From assembly GCA_002105175.1 (NCBI GenBank), contig MCGE01000006.1:248001-312000 (forward strand): a stretch of 64,000 nucleotides of DNA, given 5' to 3'. The stretch is from Absidia repens (lineage: Eukaryota; Mucoromycota; Mucoromycetes; Mucorales; Cunninghamellaceae). This document shows positions 10,693-21,873 of this stretch, one piece after another. Made by a program: the position numbers and the translations under genes. Each line of letters starts with the position of its first letter. Position 1 is the stretch's first letter. The notes beneath the pieces were generated by a model that did not search any database, was not told where the DNA came from, and saw only the letters and a program-made list of their open reading frames with translations.

Positions 10693-12641
10693 CTATTCTT
10701 TCTTGAGCTCAGACTTCTATTGATTAAAAAAAAATAGTAGTGAGTAAAGTATATACTTTAAAGTGAGATATTATGATGGTGGGAAGAGGATTACCTTTTT
10801 TACGCTGTTAATACTAAACGGAAGCCTTGATACAATGATACTGAGGGTAAACAGAGAGAATAAAGCTGCCGTTGCAACTAGGGGCTTTTGCAACATTCGA
10901 TAGGTAGCATATTTGTATGTAATCTACACAATAGAATTCAATTCAGTCACTGTGATTTATCTACTAATCCGCAATGCCCCTCATTTATTTTCTTTTTAAA
11001 CTTACCTGAATTGGTTTTTGATGCTCAGAAACCACATTCTTTTTCTCTAAAGTGATTTCATGACGACCAGTAGAATCAAAGTTGGTGAAATGCTTGCCAT
11101 GTTCAATCAAATCCAAATCCATAGGTGCATGTACTTGAACATCCCTAAAGTTGATTAAACAAAAGTGGGAGTAAGTAACAATAGTACTTTCCTTCTTTGG
11201 TTCCCATCCCACTTACGTTACGCCTTCTGGTAAAACGATTCGTACACGTGCCAAGTCTATGGCCATGTTCTTTGCATTGTCCACCAAATTCACATTCAAA
11301 ATATAAGTGTCAGTGGATCTCTCAAACCGCAGGAAATTCTTAAGAGCGACGTTGTACCCATGATACCAGTTATAGTTCCATCCACCAAACACAGGATACC
11401 GAGGCTTGATTTCAAGTAAAGACCGATCACGTTCGTTGCGGAAATGAGAGGTTGAGACGTTCCCGATTTCGTCCCGGAAGTAAGCATTCGTTGCGTCAGC
11501 AGGGAATTCCAGCGAAATTTCCTTCAACATATTAGTAGCGCTATGCACTTGAGATGACATCATGTAACGTACGCGGTTGAAATTTTCATCCAATCTATGA
11601 GAAGAAGTAGTGATCAGTTCAACTATTTTTTTGTTTATTGAAAGGAAATGCTTTCACTTACTCTGCGCCGTCATTTCGGATTGTATAATGCTCTTCCACA
11701 GCAAGGTTGTTTCCCCAGTGAGATACTTGCAAATCCCGTTCAAGATGAGTGACAGTGACGAGTGGACCTGTGCTTTCAAAGTGGCATTTGAGTTCATGGT
11801 AGGCGTTGGGTTCGAGGTTGTTGAAAGGACCGTAAACGAGTTTGCTGCCTTTTTGTTGGACAATGCCATCGCCACCTGTGAAAGAGATGATTTGTGATGT
11901 TGGGACTCTAATGATAATAATAAACCAACAGTATTAGTCAGTGAGACACAAAAGAAAACATTAGTGCTATTTTATATCATATAACTTACTGCAAGGTGGT
12001 TTTCATTTCGGCAGTAGGGTAAGGTGAATAGAGATAGACATTACCACTATAATAGAGTAATTGGCGTGATACTTGAGGAATCTTGGCAGGTAATGGCTTC
12101 AAAACGTGAGTGTATGAAATATGGATGCCGAGTCGGATATCATCATTGGGTGCGAGTGGTTCGTTGAAGATGACTTTGTAAAGCTGTACTTCCCTTTATA
12201 TAAATGGTGATGATGAAAAAAGAATACACACATATGAAGACTGCCGTTAGTTGATGTGATGGTAGATGGAGATAATAAATAAAGGGAGATGTTTTTTTAC
12301 CTTTCAGAATCAAAACCAGCTTTTTTGACAGTGAGTGAAGTCTTTGGTTCTTGGCGCAAGAAGGCCGTGACGGAGGCGACATGTTCTTCAATGGAGGCAG
12401 GGACGGTATAGTAGTATTCATTGGTTGGGTGATCAGCTACATTTTTTGCACGAATGCCGATATCTTCCTGGACGACATTGGTGCGAGCATCTAATACACG
12501 GAGTACCTTGACGTTTTTAAATTCGTTGGGAATAGGAATAGTAGTTTTGGCGACTTGTTGACTAGCAGAAGAGAAGACCAGGCCAACCCAGCAAAAAGCC
12601 AATAGAATGTTTATCCATAAGCGCTTTGATACTAAAGACAT
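10693..12641 (-). CDS. OST1: Oligosaccharyltransferase subunit OST1 (ribophorin I)
   Basis: Seven exons: 12641-12301, 12193-11990, 11907-11662, 11594-11217, 11144-11006, 10923-10795 and 10716-10693, giving 486 aa. OST1 is a membrane subunit of the complex that N-glycosylates nascent proteins in the ER. An N-terminal signal peptide (about residues 1-26, with LLAFCWVGLVFSS) precedes the lumenal ribophorin I domain. Recognisable blocks are FKNVKVLRVLDARTNVVQED, PRYPVFGGWNYNWYHGYN and LARVRIVLPEGVTDVQVHAP. One transmembrane helix lies near the C-terminus (VATAALFSLFTLSIIVS), followed by a short basic cytosolic tail (VKKSELKKE). Length is close to the yeast protein. All exon phases agree. Confidence 0.93.
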
Positions 12642-12865
12642 GATGTATTAGTGAAACAGGGTGTGACAACGCGTTTGGAATACAAATATCGATGAATAAA
12701 TGGGAGTGAACAAAAATAAAAACGAAAGAAAAAAAAAGGATGACGGTAAACAAAAAAAAAAGTATCAGAGCGCTTTATGTGCACACTGACTATCGATGTC
12801 AGTATTTGATTGGTCAAATAGTGCAGGTATTTAAAAACGGTCAAAAAATGAGTCTATCCAGGAAC

Positions 12866-12908
<43 letters not shown>

Positions 12909-13008
12909 AACAATCTGCGAAAATGATAAATATGGTTTTTATTCATAAAAGTACAACAAAAACTAGTACAATAAATAATATAAGACTGTAATAAACGTGC
13001 GGTACTAT
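12642..13008. repeat. Short intergenic region with A40 tract
   Basis: This gap holds the OST1 promoter side and the 3' side of the SPX-RING gene. An uninterrupted run of 40 A occupies 12867-12906. No gene was seen. Confidence 0.6.
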
Positions 13009-15015
13009 CTACATGATTCTACAATTTCGGTTGTTTCCCCGAGCCATTCTAGCCAATTGTTCAGGTGAGTAAGATCGACCAGTAATCGCCTCGAAATCCT
13101 CAATAGCCTGTTCCCGTTCGTTTTCGATTTTCTTTTGTTTGATTTCTTTAGGGAAGTAGAGAAGTAAAAAGCGTTGTAGAGATGCATCCAAGTTCAGTGC
13201 ACTGGCTGTTTGCACGGCGGTAGGGTGGCGACACATTGGGCAGCTGGTTATGTTTTTCTTTTGCGCCTTGATCAAGCACCGCACACAAAACACATGGTCA
13301 CAAACAAGACGAATAGGCTTCCAAGATACATCCATGCACACAGGACAAGCTAATTAAAAGAAGGTAGTTGAGTTTGGTCCACTGTTTAACTATTAGAGGA
13401 GGGGAAGGACGGTGGACTAAAGCTTACCGTAGTCATCTGGCTGTGGTATAATCGTCGTCAGATTTTCAATCATGGCGGCACACAATAGCTTGGTCAGTGT
13501 AGGCATAAAAAATTTATCGAAGTCAACAAAATCAGGGAAATTGACACTTGCGCTAAAGCATATATTAAAAAGGTTCATTACCTTGTGTTCCTGTTATTTT
13601 TTTTTTTTTTTTTTTTTGAAAATGACTTACTTTAATCCACTTCGCTTATCATGCTTTTTCAGTATTTTGGTCATGGCCGTTTGATTCAGTGCTTGACAAT
13701 GTCTTATGGTGATTAATTCTGCATTTAAAGCCATAAACTGTTGTAATGCGGATTTGGATGCCCGGTTTTTCAACTTCGATACCTGAAAATTGGTTTCAAA
13801 ACAAAGGTGAGCTAAAATGGTATCCATTTCATTCAACTGGGCGAGGGAGGGGGATTAGTATATACTTGCCAGTTTTTCTTCATCAAGTTGGCGTGTAAAC
13901 CATAGCATTTGCGTTTTTGTCTTTTGCACCGAGCGCATGGAACGGTCCGATTCTACTTTTCCTTGGAAGATTTGAGCATCCATGTAAAGACTAAAGATGT
14001 GACGCCATACATACATATCAGATTTTTGGTCAGGGGATGCCTATGGAACAAGAAGGGGAAGTAGGAGGAGGGGACTGAGTATCCGTGCTGTCAGTTTTTC
14101 TGTTCACTTGTACCTCTTAGTTCTTACCACTATAACCATTCGCTTTTTGAGTGCGTCAATATCAGCTTCAACTCGATCGGATGTTTTGTGTTGGTGTCGT
14201 GCTGCGTTTTGGAGTTCGGTCATAAGCATATAAAAGAAAGCATCATCTTCTTCAAGTTCCACTACCACAGTGTGTACCTCGTCGTTGTGTTCTATTTTTG
14301 GTTCGCCTTTGTCCACCATCATCTCTTTCAGGTCGCGTATTATTTTGGCTGTTGACGTTCGGCGTCGATGGTGTTCATACATGTCATTTTGATTGATGAT
14401 GGCGATTTCACCTAATTCACTGTCGTCATCGTAAGTGTTCACTTTATTTGCGTCTGTGTGTGTCATAGTCATAGAATAAAAATCAATATTGTTTTGGCTT
14501 TGTTGATACTCCAGTGGCGGTTTCAGCATGGTGGATTCGTTGCTGCTCGAGTCCAATGTTCGTTTCTTTTGGTTACCGATAAAATTAGATAGGAGTTCCG
14601 TCACCTCTTTTTTGCTACCTTCGTAAGTAAATCGAATACAAGGTCGAATGTTCGGTACATCGCCTACACACATAACCCCCCGTTGATATTTTAAAATGGT
14701 TAGTCCCTGAAATTCGCCAAGCATAGAAAAAATCAAAAAGACGGGCGATATAGATATATTACCTGCAAAATAATATTGGACCTGCGCTTTCATATTGGGA
14801 GACTCAACAGGCCCAGTCAAGTCTAGTGGTAAGGAGTCCTGGTACGTCGCGCCGTCTAGATAATTGTGAAGCATAGTTACAGAGACACCATGTTTTTCTA
14901 TTTCATCGGCCACCTTTGTGATCAGTTTCTTGAGCTTTTTGTATTGAATGAGATAAGGACGCCATTCGGTTGGGATATCTTTTGATTCAGTTTCTAGTTG
15001 CTTCGCAAACTTCAT
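13009..15015 (-). CDS. SPX-domain RING-finger E3 ubiquitin ligase (RING-14-like), C-terminal CAAX
   Basis: Exons are 15015-14763, 14663-14128, 14040-13870, 13836-13631, 13552-13428 and 13349-13009, giving 543 aa. The N-terminus is an SPX domain: MKFAKQLETESKDIPTEW, YIQYKKLKKLI-type basic helix, then IRFTYEGSKKEV after a Ser/His-rich insert and a helical second half. SPX domains bind inositol pyrophosphates and report phosphate status (family knowledge). The C-terminus is a C3HC4 RING: CPVCMDVSWKPIRLVCDHVF, CVRC, CPMCRHP. Substrate is unknown. The last residues NCRIM fit a CAAX prenylation box, which I would not expect in this family. Intron 1 is spliced to TAG/GCGAT at 14664/14663, because the nearer AG breaks the frame and a CTAAC branch site fits. 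Intron 3 is a 33-nt GC-AG candidate. Confidence 0.87.
13837..13869 (-). other. Candidate 33-nt GC-AG intron in the SPX-RING gene
   Basis: On the minus strand the intron begins GCAAGTATA, contains a perfect TACTAAT branch site and ends CCCAG. Reading through it hits TAA. The plain GT donor 4 nt further in breaks the frame. Splicing here joins two phase-0 exons (DEEKL to LNEMDT). An alternative is a weaker GTGCAA donor further upstream, which would drop about 20 residues. Confidence 0.55.
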
Positions 15016-16678
15016 TCTATCCTAGCATGGCATAAATAATGGACACAAATAAATAGCGTGCTGTAAAAGAGCGCAGTAGAGAAATAAGTGAAGAAAAGAA
15101 AACAGGGACCGATGTGAAGACAAAAAATCACTCCCATCTCCAGTACATTTACACTCCGCTTTCAATGCAGCAAGCAAATAAAATTGACTGGACAAGCACA
15201 CGTGTAATTTTACTTCATCACAAATGACATAGGGATGGTGACCATGTGCAACACAATTCCCTCCAAAGTAACATCATGTAATTTGACAAGCGGAATTGCT
15301 AACTATGAGAGCATAAAATTATTACATGCCTTTGAAACACTTCCACACTGTATATATGCATGAAATAAAATTTTGATCCACGTTTCAGTAACCTAACGAC
15401 CCAAGCTAGCGGAAAATGCGATGGGTTTTTTTTTCTGGCCGCTTTTGAATCAAAACGCCACTCTTCGTTGATCTCCCTAAATTAAGTACAGTATAGTCCT
15501 AGGATACACCAAAACAATGACTGCAAAGTAACAATAACAGAAAAGTTGACCAATATTAATTCTTTCTCATAGTAATCATTAAGAATGATCCAATATAAAA
15601 ACACAACATTTATATATATATGTATGTATGAAATCAAACACCCGTGAATAGAAATGACATAATGGTTGCACCTATGGTGCAGTTCGATAAGAGCGTAAAG
15701 TAAATCTTTGTTGCTGTCATTTTTTTATATTCTCAAACTCAGGACGCTGCCATTTTGCACTCCCAGAAAATTGATCAAATGGACCTGATGAGTGTCAGTT
15801 GGGGCAGGGAAGAAGTTTAAAGTGTGGTTTTTGATAAAATTAAGCAACCCTCGACAATTTGCACATTATAGTATACATTATTTTGGGGTATTATACGACA
15901 TGCAATAACAGTAACAACAATAATAACAATAGTGATAACAATAATAATAATACATAAACAGTGACCTGGATATATATAATATGTCCAGCCTAGCGAAATT
16001 ACGCTGGTGATACGATCGGGGGGGGGAGGAGTAGTTATAGAGGATACCCAAGAAAGTAGATATATGGTAAAGCTCTCACAATAACGTTATTTTACTACAT
16101 AATGAGTCAGATGATGATGAATAAGAAGGACAAGTTTTATTTCAGAAATATAGGTAAATACTAAACTAAAAGCGCAGTGTTCATGATGTCAAAGAGTCCA
16201 ATAGATGTACAGGTTGATCCGAATAACGGTGAACCTTAATCTAAAAGAACAGTTATAAAAAGGGAAGCTAATATACTATACAATACAAGACATGAGAAAG
16301 ACAGAAGAAATGTGTTCATTGAGCTATAAAAACAATGGTCATCACTAAACTATAATCTAAGGGGCGATGTTAAATGGGCATCTATTATACAATACATCAG
16401 AGAGACTATCGCAACATTTTTCATTGAAGCGATTAAAAAGATATATATTTTGTGAAGATACAAACTAAGGACAACCTAAGACTACACTAAGTTAATGAAG
16501 ACACTAAAAAGCCAACTAATGGTGGTTCTAAATCATAGATCCAAAATGAAAGGGATTCCCATGCATCTAGTAATACCTTTTCTGAAAACTTTTCTAAACT
16601 AGTCCCGACACTAATCTAAGTCCATCATTACCCCATAGGAGCCATAATTGCGAAAAAAAAGGAAAAGAAAGAAAGAGT

Positions 16679-16714
<36 letters not shown>

Positions 16715-17486
16715 GAGAATAAACATTCACGTGGGCGGGATTTGAAACAATTTTTCTTGCCCTCATGAGGATCTGGTTTGCGATTTTCTATATTAATGGA
16801 TACAAAAAAAATGACCTCTTCTCCTTTTGATAACAATCAACACCATATAGAATCATCAACATGGTGGTTACCTTCACGTGGAAGTAATTTTAAATTACCA
16901 CCATCCAACGACAGCGGCAAAACTGCTCACTTTTCCTTTTACAGCAGTCAACATTGGTAGTGCTGTGGCTCATTTTAAGACGTCTACTACTACGCAATAT
17001 TGGAAGTATGGTCGTTCTCCTCTAATGATGATTTTGGATCTAATATGGAGCAATCGAGTTTAGTTTAGTTTACCCCGTCTCTCTTTACTTTATAATAGCA
17101 TAACTTCTCTAATTGAGTTTGTCTTACGTTTCGTTTATTCTACGACACGGTTTCCCCCCACACATTCCACACACACACACACACATACACACACATACAC
17201 ACACATACACACACAAGCACATATATACGATAAGAGCAATATAGACAAATGATAGATAGAAGCGAGTTTTTATTTAAAAAGTATAAGACCAATTATAAAT
17301 GTACATGCAAGACAAACATGACTAAAAATAAAATGTAAATATGGGGAGGAGAGATGGTAAATGGGAGTGATAGTAATAATGTGTATATGTGACGAGTGGG
17401 AAGGAGACTATAGATAGGATAAAAGAAATAAAATAGTAACAGTAAAAGAAGTAAAAGAAGTAAAAGAAATAAAAATAAAATCTAAT
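15016..17486. other. Upstream region of the SPX-RING gene, with repeat copy A3
   Basis: No gene is supported. From 15016 to about 16200 it is AT-rich with a low-complexity TAA/CAA stretch (about 15900-15960) and a G8 run at 16020. Repeat A3 covers about 16230-16770. A CA/CACATA microsatellite lies at about 17162-17220, and AGTAAAAGA tandem units lie at about 17440-17480 in the 3' flank of SKT5. Confidence 0.6.
16230..16770 (+). repeat. Family A repeat, copy A3
   Basis: It has the subrepeat side (ATGAGAAAGAC and CATCTATTATACAATACAT), the shared head (ATCCAAAATGAAAGGGATTCC), the A tail (CTAATCTAAGTCC), an unbroken run of 30 A (16681-16710), and the end block CACGTGGGCGGGATTTGAAA (16728-16747). 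Confidence 0.75.
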
Positions 17487-19507
17487 CTACATGATGGTGC
17501 AATCCGAGTCCTTTTCGTGAGATCCAGCACCATTGTCACGGGTATGTTTCTTGCGTTGTTGAAGATTATTACCATGTTTCTTGAGTTCTGATAAGCGCTG
17601 CATTGCCCGGCGATTGTTTTGTGCGGCTGCACGCAGGTACCACTTTTTCGCATCGTCCAAACTTTGTTTGACGCCTACACCTGTTTCCGTATAATAGCCC
17701 ACAGCATATTCCGCCTTGGCGTAGCCCCGATCTGCTGCCTTGCGCGCCCAAAGATATGCCTCAACGTCGTTCTGTGGTAAGATATCCGGAGCACCCCCGA
17801 GGGTCCAGTGGCGCCTGTCAAATACCATCCTGAGAGGGCCAATTCCGATTCCAAATCACCTTGTTCCGCCGCCTTGGAGTACCATGCAATGGACCGTCGA
17901 GGATCGATCGGGCAATTGAGGAAGCCGTTTTCATACGCCAGACCAAGTTTGAATTGAGAAGGAGCATAGCCATATTGAGCCGCACGTGTAAAGAGGTCCC
18001 GCGCATAGTTTGGATCTGGGATCACCGATGGAATACCTTCCTTTTCAAATGCCACACCAAGATCGTGAATAGGTTGAGGGTGATCTTCATCTGCTTGAGT
18101 CGCCGCCCGTTCCAGCCAGCTCATACCTTCGCGTGGATTCTTGGGTTGGCCCAACGTACCACGGAGGAGAATCATGCTGAGTTTATACATGGCACGCCCG
18201 TCGCCCAGATTGGCCGCCTTGCGGAAGAATTGAATCGCATGCGCATTGTCCTTCTTTGTTCCAGCCCCCACTTCATAACACACAGCCACACGATACGTAC
18301 ATGCCGGATGACTTTGTTTGGAGCCTTGAAGATAGAGCGAAAATGCCTTGTCCACATCCACAGCCAATCCCAATTTTCCTCCACCATAGCAATCTGCCAG
18401 ATAAAATTGCGCTTCACCATACCCTGTTTTGCCCATGCCACTATTCGACGCTAGTTTCTTGACAATCTTTTGTGCTTCCATCGTCATGGTTTCCTTGATT
18501 TTGCGTGCACGTTTGGGATCCTTGGCGTTGGCAGCACACACCACCGGTACCACTTCCATCATGTATTTGGCCAGATCAAGCATCCTACCCGGGTCGTTTG
18601 ATGATTGTGCTTCCGCGCGAAACTGTTGCAAGTTTTCCATACTGGGTGGTGGGAACCGATTGGATGAAGGGCTACGCCTGCCTGCTTGATTAGCTGCCAA
18701 AACTGAACTATCAGGCATATAGGTATTGTCCATGGCGGGAGGTGTTGAATATGGTTGTGCCATCATCATCATTTGCTGTTGTTGTTGTTGTTGAGGAGGA
18801 GGAGGCGGCGGTCTTCCATAGGTTTGTTGTGGTTGCTGGTATCCCATATGAGGCGAAGGTGCATACTGAGGTCGTGGAGTGTTTGTTGGTCCATAAAAAT
18901 ACTTGCCATTGTTCATTTGAGGAGGAGGACCTGAGATTGGTTGTTGGCCCATCATTGGAGAGCCATGCATCGGAGGAGGGCGTTCAAAATAGCCATGTGC
19001 GCCGTGTGGGGGAGGCATAGGATGACCAACAGGTCGATAAGGACTTGGATAGCCATTTTGAGGTGGTGGAGGACCCATCATTGTAGGAGGTTGAGGGGAA
19101 GGTACGGCTTGAGAAGCAGAGCGTTGTACATGAGTTGGTGTAACTGCTGATGCTGTTGAAGAAGAAGGAGGAGGAGGAGGAGGAGGAGGAGTACCATTGA
19201 CAGCTGGAAGAGTTGCATTGGATACACTATGTGCTGTTGATGATGAAGCAGATCTTACATGAGATGGACCGTTGGAAGCCATTGTCGTTGAAGATGTAAC
19301 AGATGCACCACCGTCGAGATCACCGTCGTCTTTACTATCTACAGCATCAGGTTTTTGAGCAGTTGCCGTTCCAGAGTTGTTTCGATGTATAGATGAGGTC
19401 GAACGATTGGAAGATAAAGAAGGTGAAGAATCGTTGAGAGAAAGTTCCTCCAACTTGAAATCAGGAATAGCAAGAGGCTGTAGGTTGGGTTCTTGACGAG
19501 AGGCCAT
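17487..19507 (-). CDS. SKT5: Chitin synthase activator Skt5/Chs4-like, Sel1 repeats, CAAX terminus; one-base frameshift
   Basis: A single-exon gene. The first half (residues about 1-270) is disordered and rich in Ser, Pro and Gln with polyproline runs. The second half holds Sel1-like repeats: LADCYGGGKLGL, VAVCYEVGAGTKKD, AMYKLSMILLRGTLGQPKNP, LGLAYENGFLNCPIDPRRSI and ALSGWYLTG. The C-terminus is CTIM, a farnesylation box like that of yeast Skt5. Family role: it activates and localises chitin synthase III for wall and septum chitin. The frame is broken after GWYLTGATGPSG: at a run of five G (minus strand, 17794-17798) the homology moves to the -1 frame and continues as APDILPQNDVEAYLWARKAA to the stop at 17487. 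A sixth G would give an intact 673-aa protein. No GT-AG intron spans the break in frame. Confidence 0.88.
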
Positions 19508-20055
19508 ATATATATTAATAAAAAAGAAAAGGTGAAGAGAAACGAGGAAAAAAAAAAAAAAGAAAAGAAAAAAAAAATAGAGGGAGAATCAACCAAAATA
19601 ATATAAAAATAGATGTGAAATCCCAGTTCTCTCACTCTGAATTTTCCAGTTCAAGACAAGGTTCAAAACAAAAAGAAAAAGTACTCTCGGTCTGTTGTAA
19701 AATAAAATAAAAACGACCAAGTATTCTTTTCTGTAACAAAACCATAGTCACTATCAATGAATATGGCTTTTTGATCTTATTTTTTTCTAAAAAATATAGC
19801 ACATGTTTAGTTCTTGATTTTGCTCAGCTTCCCGTGAGACTCATATTTTACAGACAGTGTGACAACTTAGGCTGTAGGCACTGTGCACATTTTGGTTATA
19901 TAATAGTGTCAACTCCCCGCTTGGCGTTGTGGTACCCTAGAATTCAAAATGAACCATCTCCGCTCTTTTATTTTATTTTTTTCTTCTATTTTTTTTTTTC
20001 ATTCCCTTTCCTTTTCATTTTTGTATATTAAGGTATTTGTACCTATTATTTCAAT
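19508..20055. promoter_or_regulatory. Divergent SKT5/LAS17 intergenic region
   Basis: This gap of 548 bp separates the starts of two divergently transcribed genes, so it should contain both promoters. It is dominated by purine-rich (SKT5 side) and T-rich (LAS17 side) low-complexity tracts, common in fungal core promoters. No specific operator was identified. Confidence 0.5.
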
Positions 20056-21873
20056 ATGCCTTCTGTCACTTTACCTACAGCCGAAGATAAAAATATAGTT
20101 CGAAAAGCTCTTCCGACATCAGTAAGTACATATAAACAATGATTCCAAACAGAACTGTCTGTATTTAATACTATTTTTTTTTACCATCTTTTATAGAAAA
20201 TCCTTACATCTGCAGTGGCTCGCTTATATGTTGCTGTACCACAAAATACTGCCAGTACTTGGACCTACTCTCAACGCTGGGGCGCCGCTACGTTTTGCAA
20301 GGATAAAAAGAAACGCAATGCCTTTTTTATACGTATAGTCGACATGGAGGTAAGTTGAAACCCCCTCCCCCTTTTTTTTCATCACGTTTATTTGATCCTT
20401 TTTTTTTAGAATCATACGGGTGTAATCTGGGAACAAGAACTATATGAAGGTTTTGAATATAATAAGGATGCACAATTTTTCCATACGTTTGGAACCGATG
20501 TAAGTCCATGTTTATGATAGTTATCTAGACGGCACTGTCAAGAGGCATTAAACTCAACTGCATATGTATTTGAATATTATTAGGACTACTTGGCAGGACT
20601 GGAATTTGTGGATGACGGTGAAGCAGACGTATTTTACAAGAAGGTAGTGAATCGAGAATCTATCAGACTCAAAGGTAAGCATGAAAATAGTGAAGACTAT
20701 AAACAGAATCTTGACCTCATTTTCTTTTTCTTTTTGCATAGATGATACCAAGGCAAATGGTGGGCAATGGAAAATATCCTCCCGCAAAAGTCTGATAGAC
20801 AAGAACGACATTGGTAAACCATCGGATTTCCGCCATCTGAGTCATATGGGATATACAACAGACAAAGGATTCACCATCGAAAACAATGACCCTGAACAAA
20901 ACGCAATCATCGAACAACTGAAGGCTCTTGGTATCACTCCCGAAGAAATCAGCCAAAACCAAGACTTTATCCACCAATTCTTAAATCAACACAGTACCGC
21001 TGCTGGCGAAACCACCACCCATGCCATCAAAAAATCGCAAGCGCCATCAAGATCCGTACCTTCTTCACCTGTACCAAATCCTCCACCATTACCGGCCAAT
21101 AAATCAGGTATAGTATATATATATATATAGAGACCATATCGTGGAATAGAAAGAAATAATTGATGTGTATTATATTTTACGTAGGCAGAAGACCTCCTCC
21201 TCCCCCTCCTCCCCCAAGAAAGAAAACGACTGGACCTGCATCACAATCAACTCCTCCGCCGCCTCCGTCTAGAAGTCCTCGACCTCCACAACCTCGCTCT
21301 ATACCATCTGCTCCTGCCCCTCCTCCTCCTACCCCGCAACGTGGCGCTCGACAAACTCAAATGGCCCCTCCATCAAGCAATGGCGACGTTCCTCCTCCTC
21401 CTCCCCCACCACCAATGATGAATCAAGGTGTCCCTCCTCCTCCTCCTCCTCCACCAATGATGAATCAAGGTGTCCCTCCCCCTCCACCACCACCACCAAT
21501 GATGAACCAAGGCGCACCCCCTCCTCCTCCTCCCCCAGCACCACCTGCGCCCTCTTCGAATGGCGGCGGTACATCACTTCCTGCGGCCTCCGAAGGTCGA
21601 TCGAATCTCATGGCTTCCATTCGTGCTACGGGTGGAATTGGTTCTTTAAAGAAAGGAGGTCAAATCAGAAGAACACCTTCACCAGCAACAGGCGCGGCGG
21701 CATTAGCGGTAGGTGCTGGGGCAGGCATGGCAGCAACGGCAGCAGCAACAGCGAACGACTCTGATGATGCAGGTGGCGGTGGTTTGGCCTCAAGCTTGGC
21801 AGCAGTACTGAAGCAACGACAAACAGCAATGCAAAGTGATGACGAAGAAGACGATGATGATGACTGGGAATAG
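20056..21873 (+). CDS. LAS17: Wiskott-Aldrich syndrome protein homologue (WASP/Las17) with CRIB motif
   Basis: Exons are 20056-20121, 20197-20349, 20410-20499, 20584-20674, 20742-21107 and 21185-21873, giving 484 aa. WASP activates the Arp2/3 complex to nucleate branched actin at endocytic sites. Domains in order: WH1/EVH1 (VARLYVAVPQNTASTWTYSQ, WGAATFCKDK, FHTFGTDDYLAGLEFVD); a CRIB/GTPase-binding motif (IGKPSDFRHLSHMGYTT, residues about 150-170); a long proline-rich region; a WH2 actin-binding motif (RSNLMASIRATGG followed by LKKGG); and an acidic C-terminus ending DDDDDWE. The proline region contains three 14-aa repeats of P8-MMNQG(V/A), 42 bp each, at about 21390-21520. Yeast Las17 lacks CRIB, so this copy has the ancestral domain set and could be regulated by Cdc42 or Rac. 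Confidence 0.95.

Noticed and set aside
14707..14762. Shorter intron 1 for the SPX-RING gene ending at the first AG (14707)
   Set aside because: It shifts the frame away from IRPCIRFTYEGSKKE. The acceptor at 14664 keeps the frame and leaves a CTAAC branch site inside the intron.
17760..17830. An intron as the explanation for the SKT5 frame change
   Set aside because: The possible GT-AG pair (54 nt) removes the conserved SGWYLTG motif and creates a stop codon at the junction.
21329..21577. Minus-strand Glu/Val-rich frame opposite the WASP proline region
   Set aside because: It is the antisense shadow of CCT/CCA proline codons.
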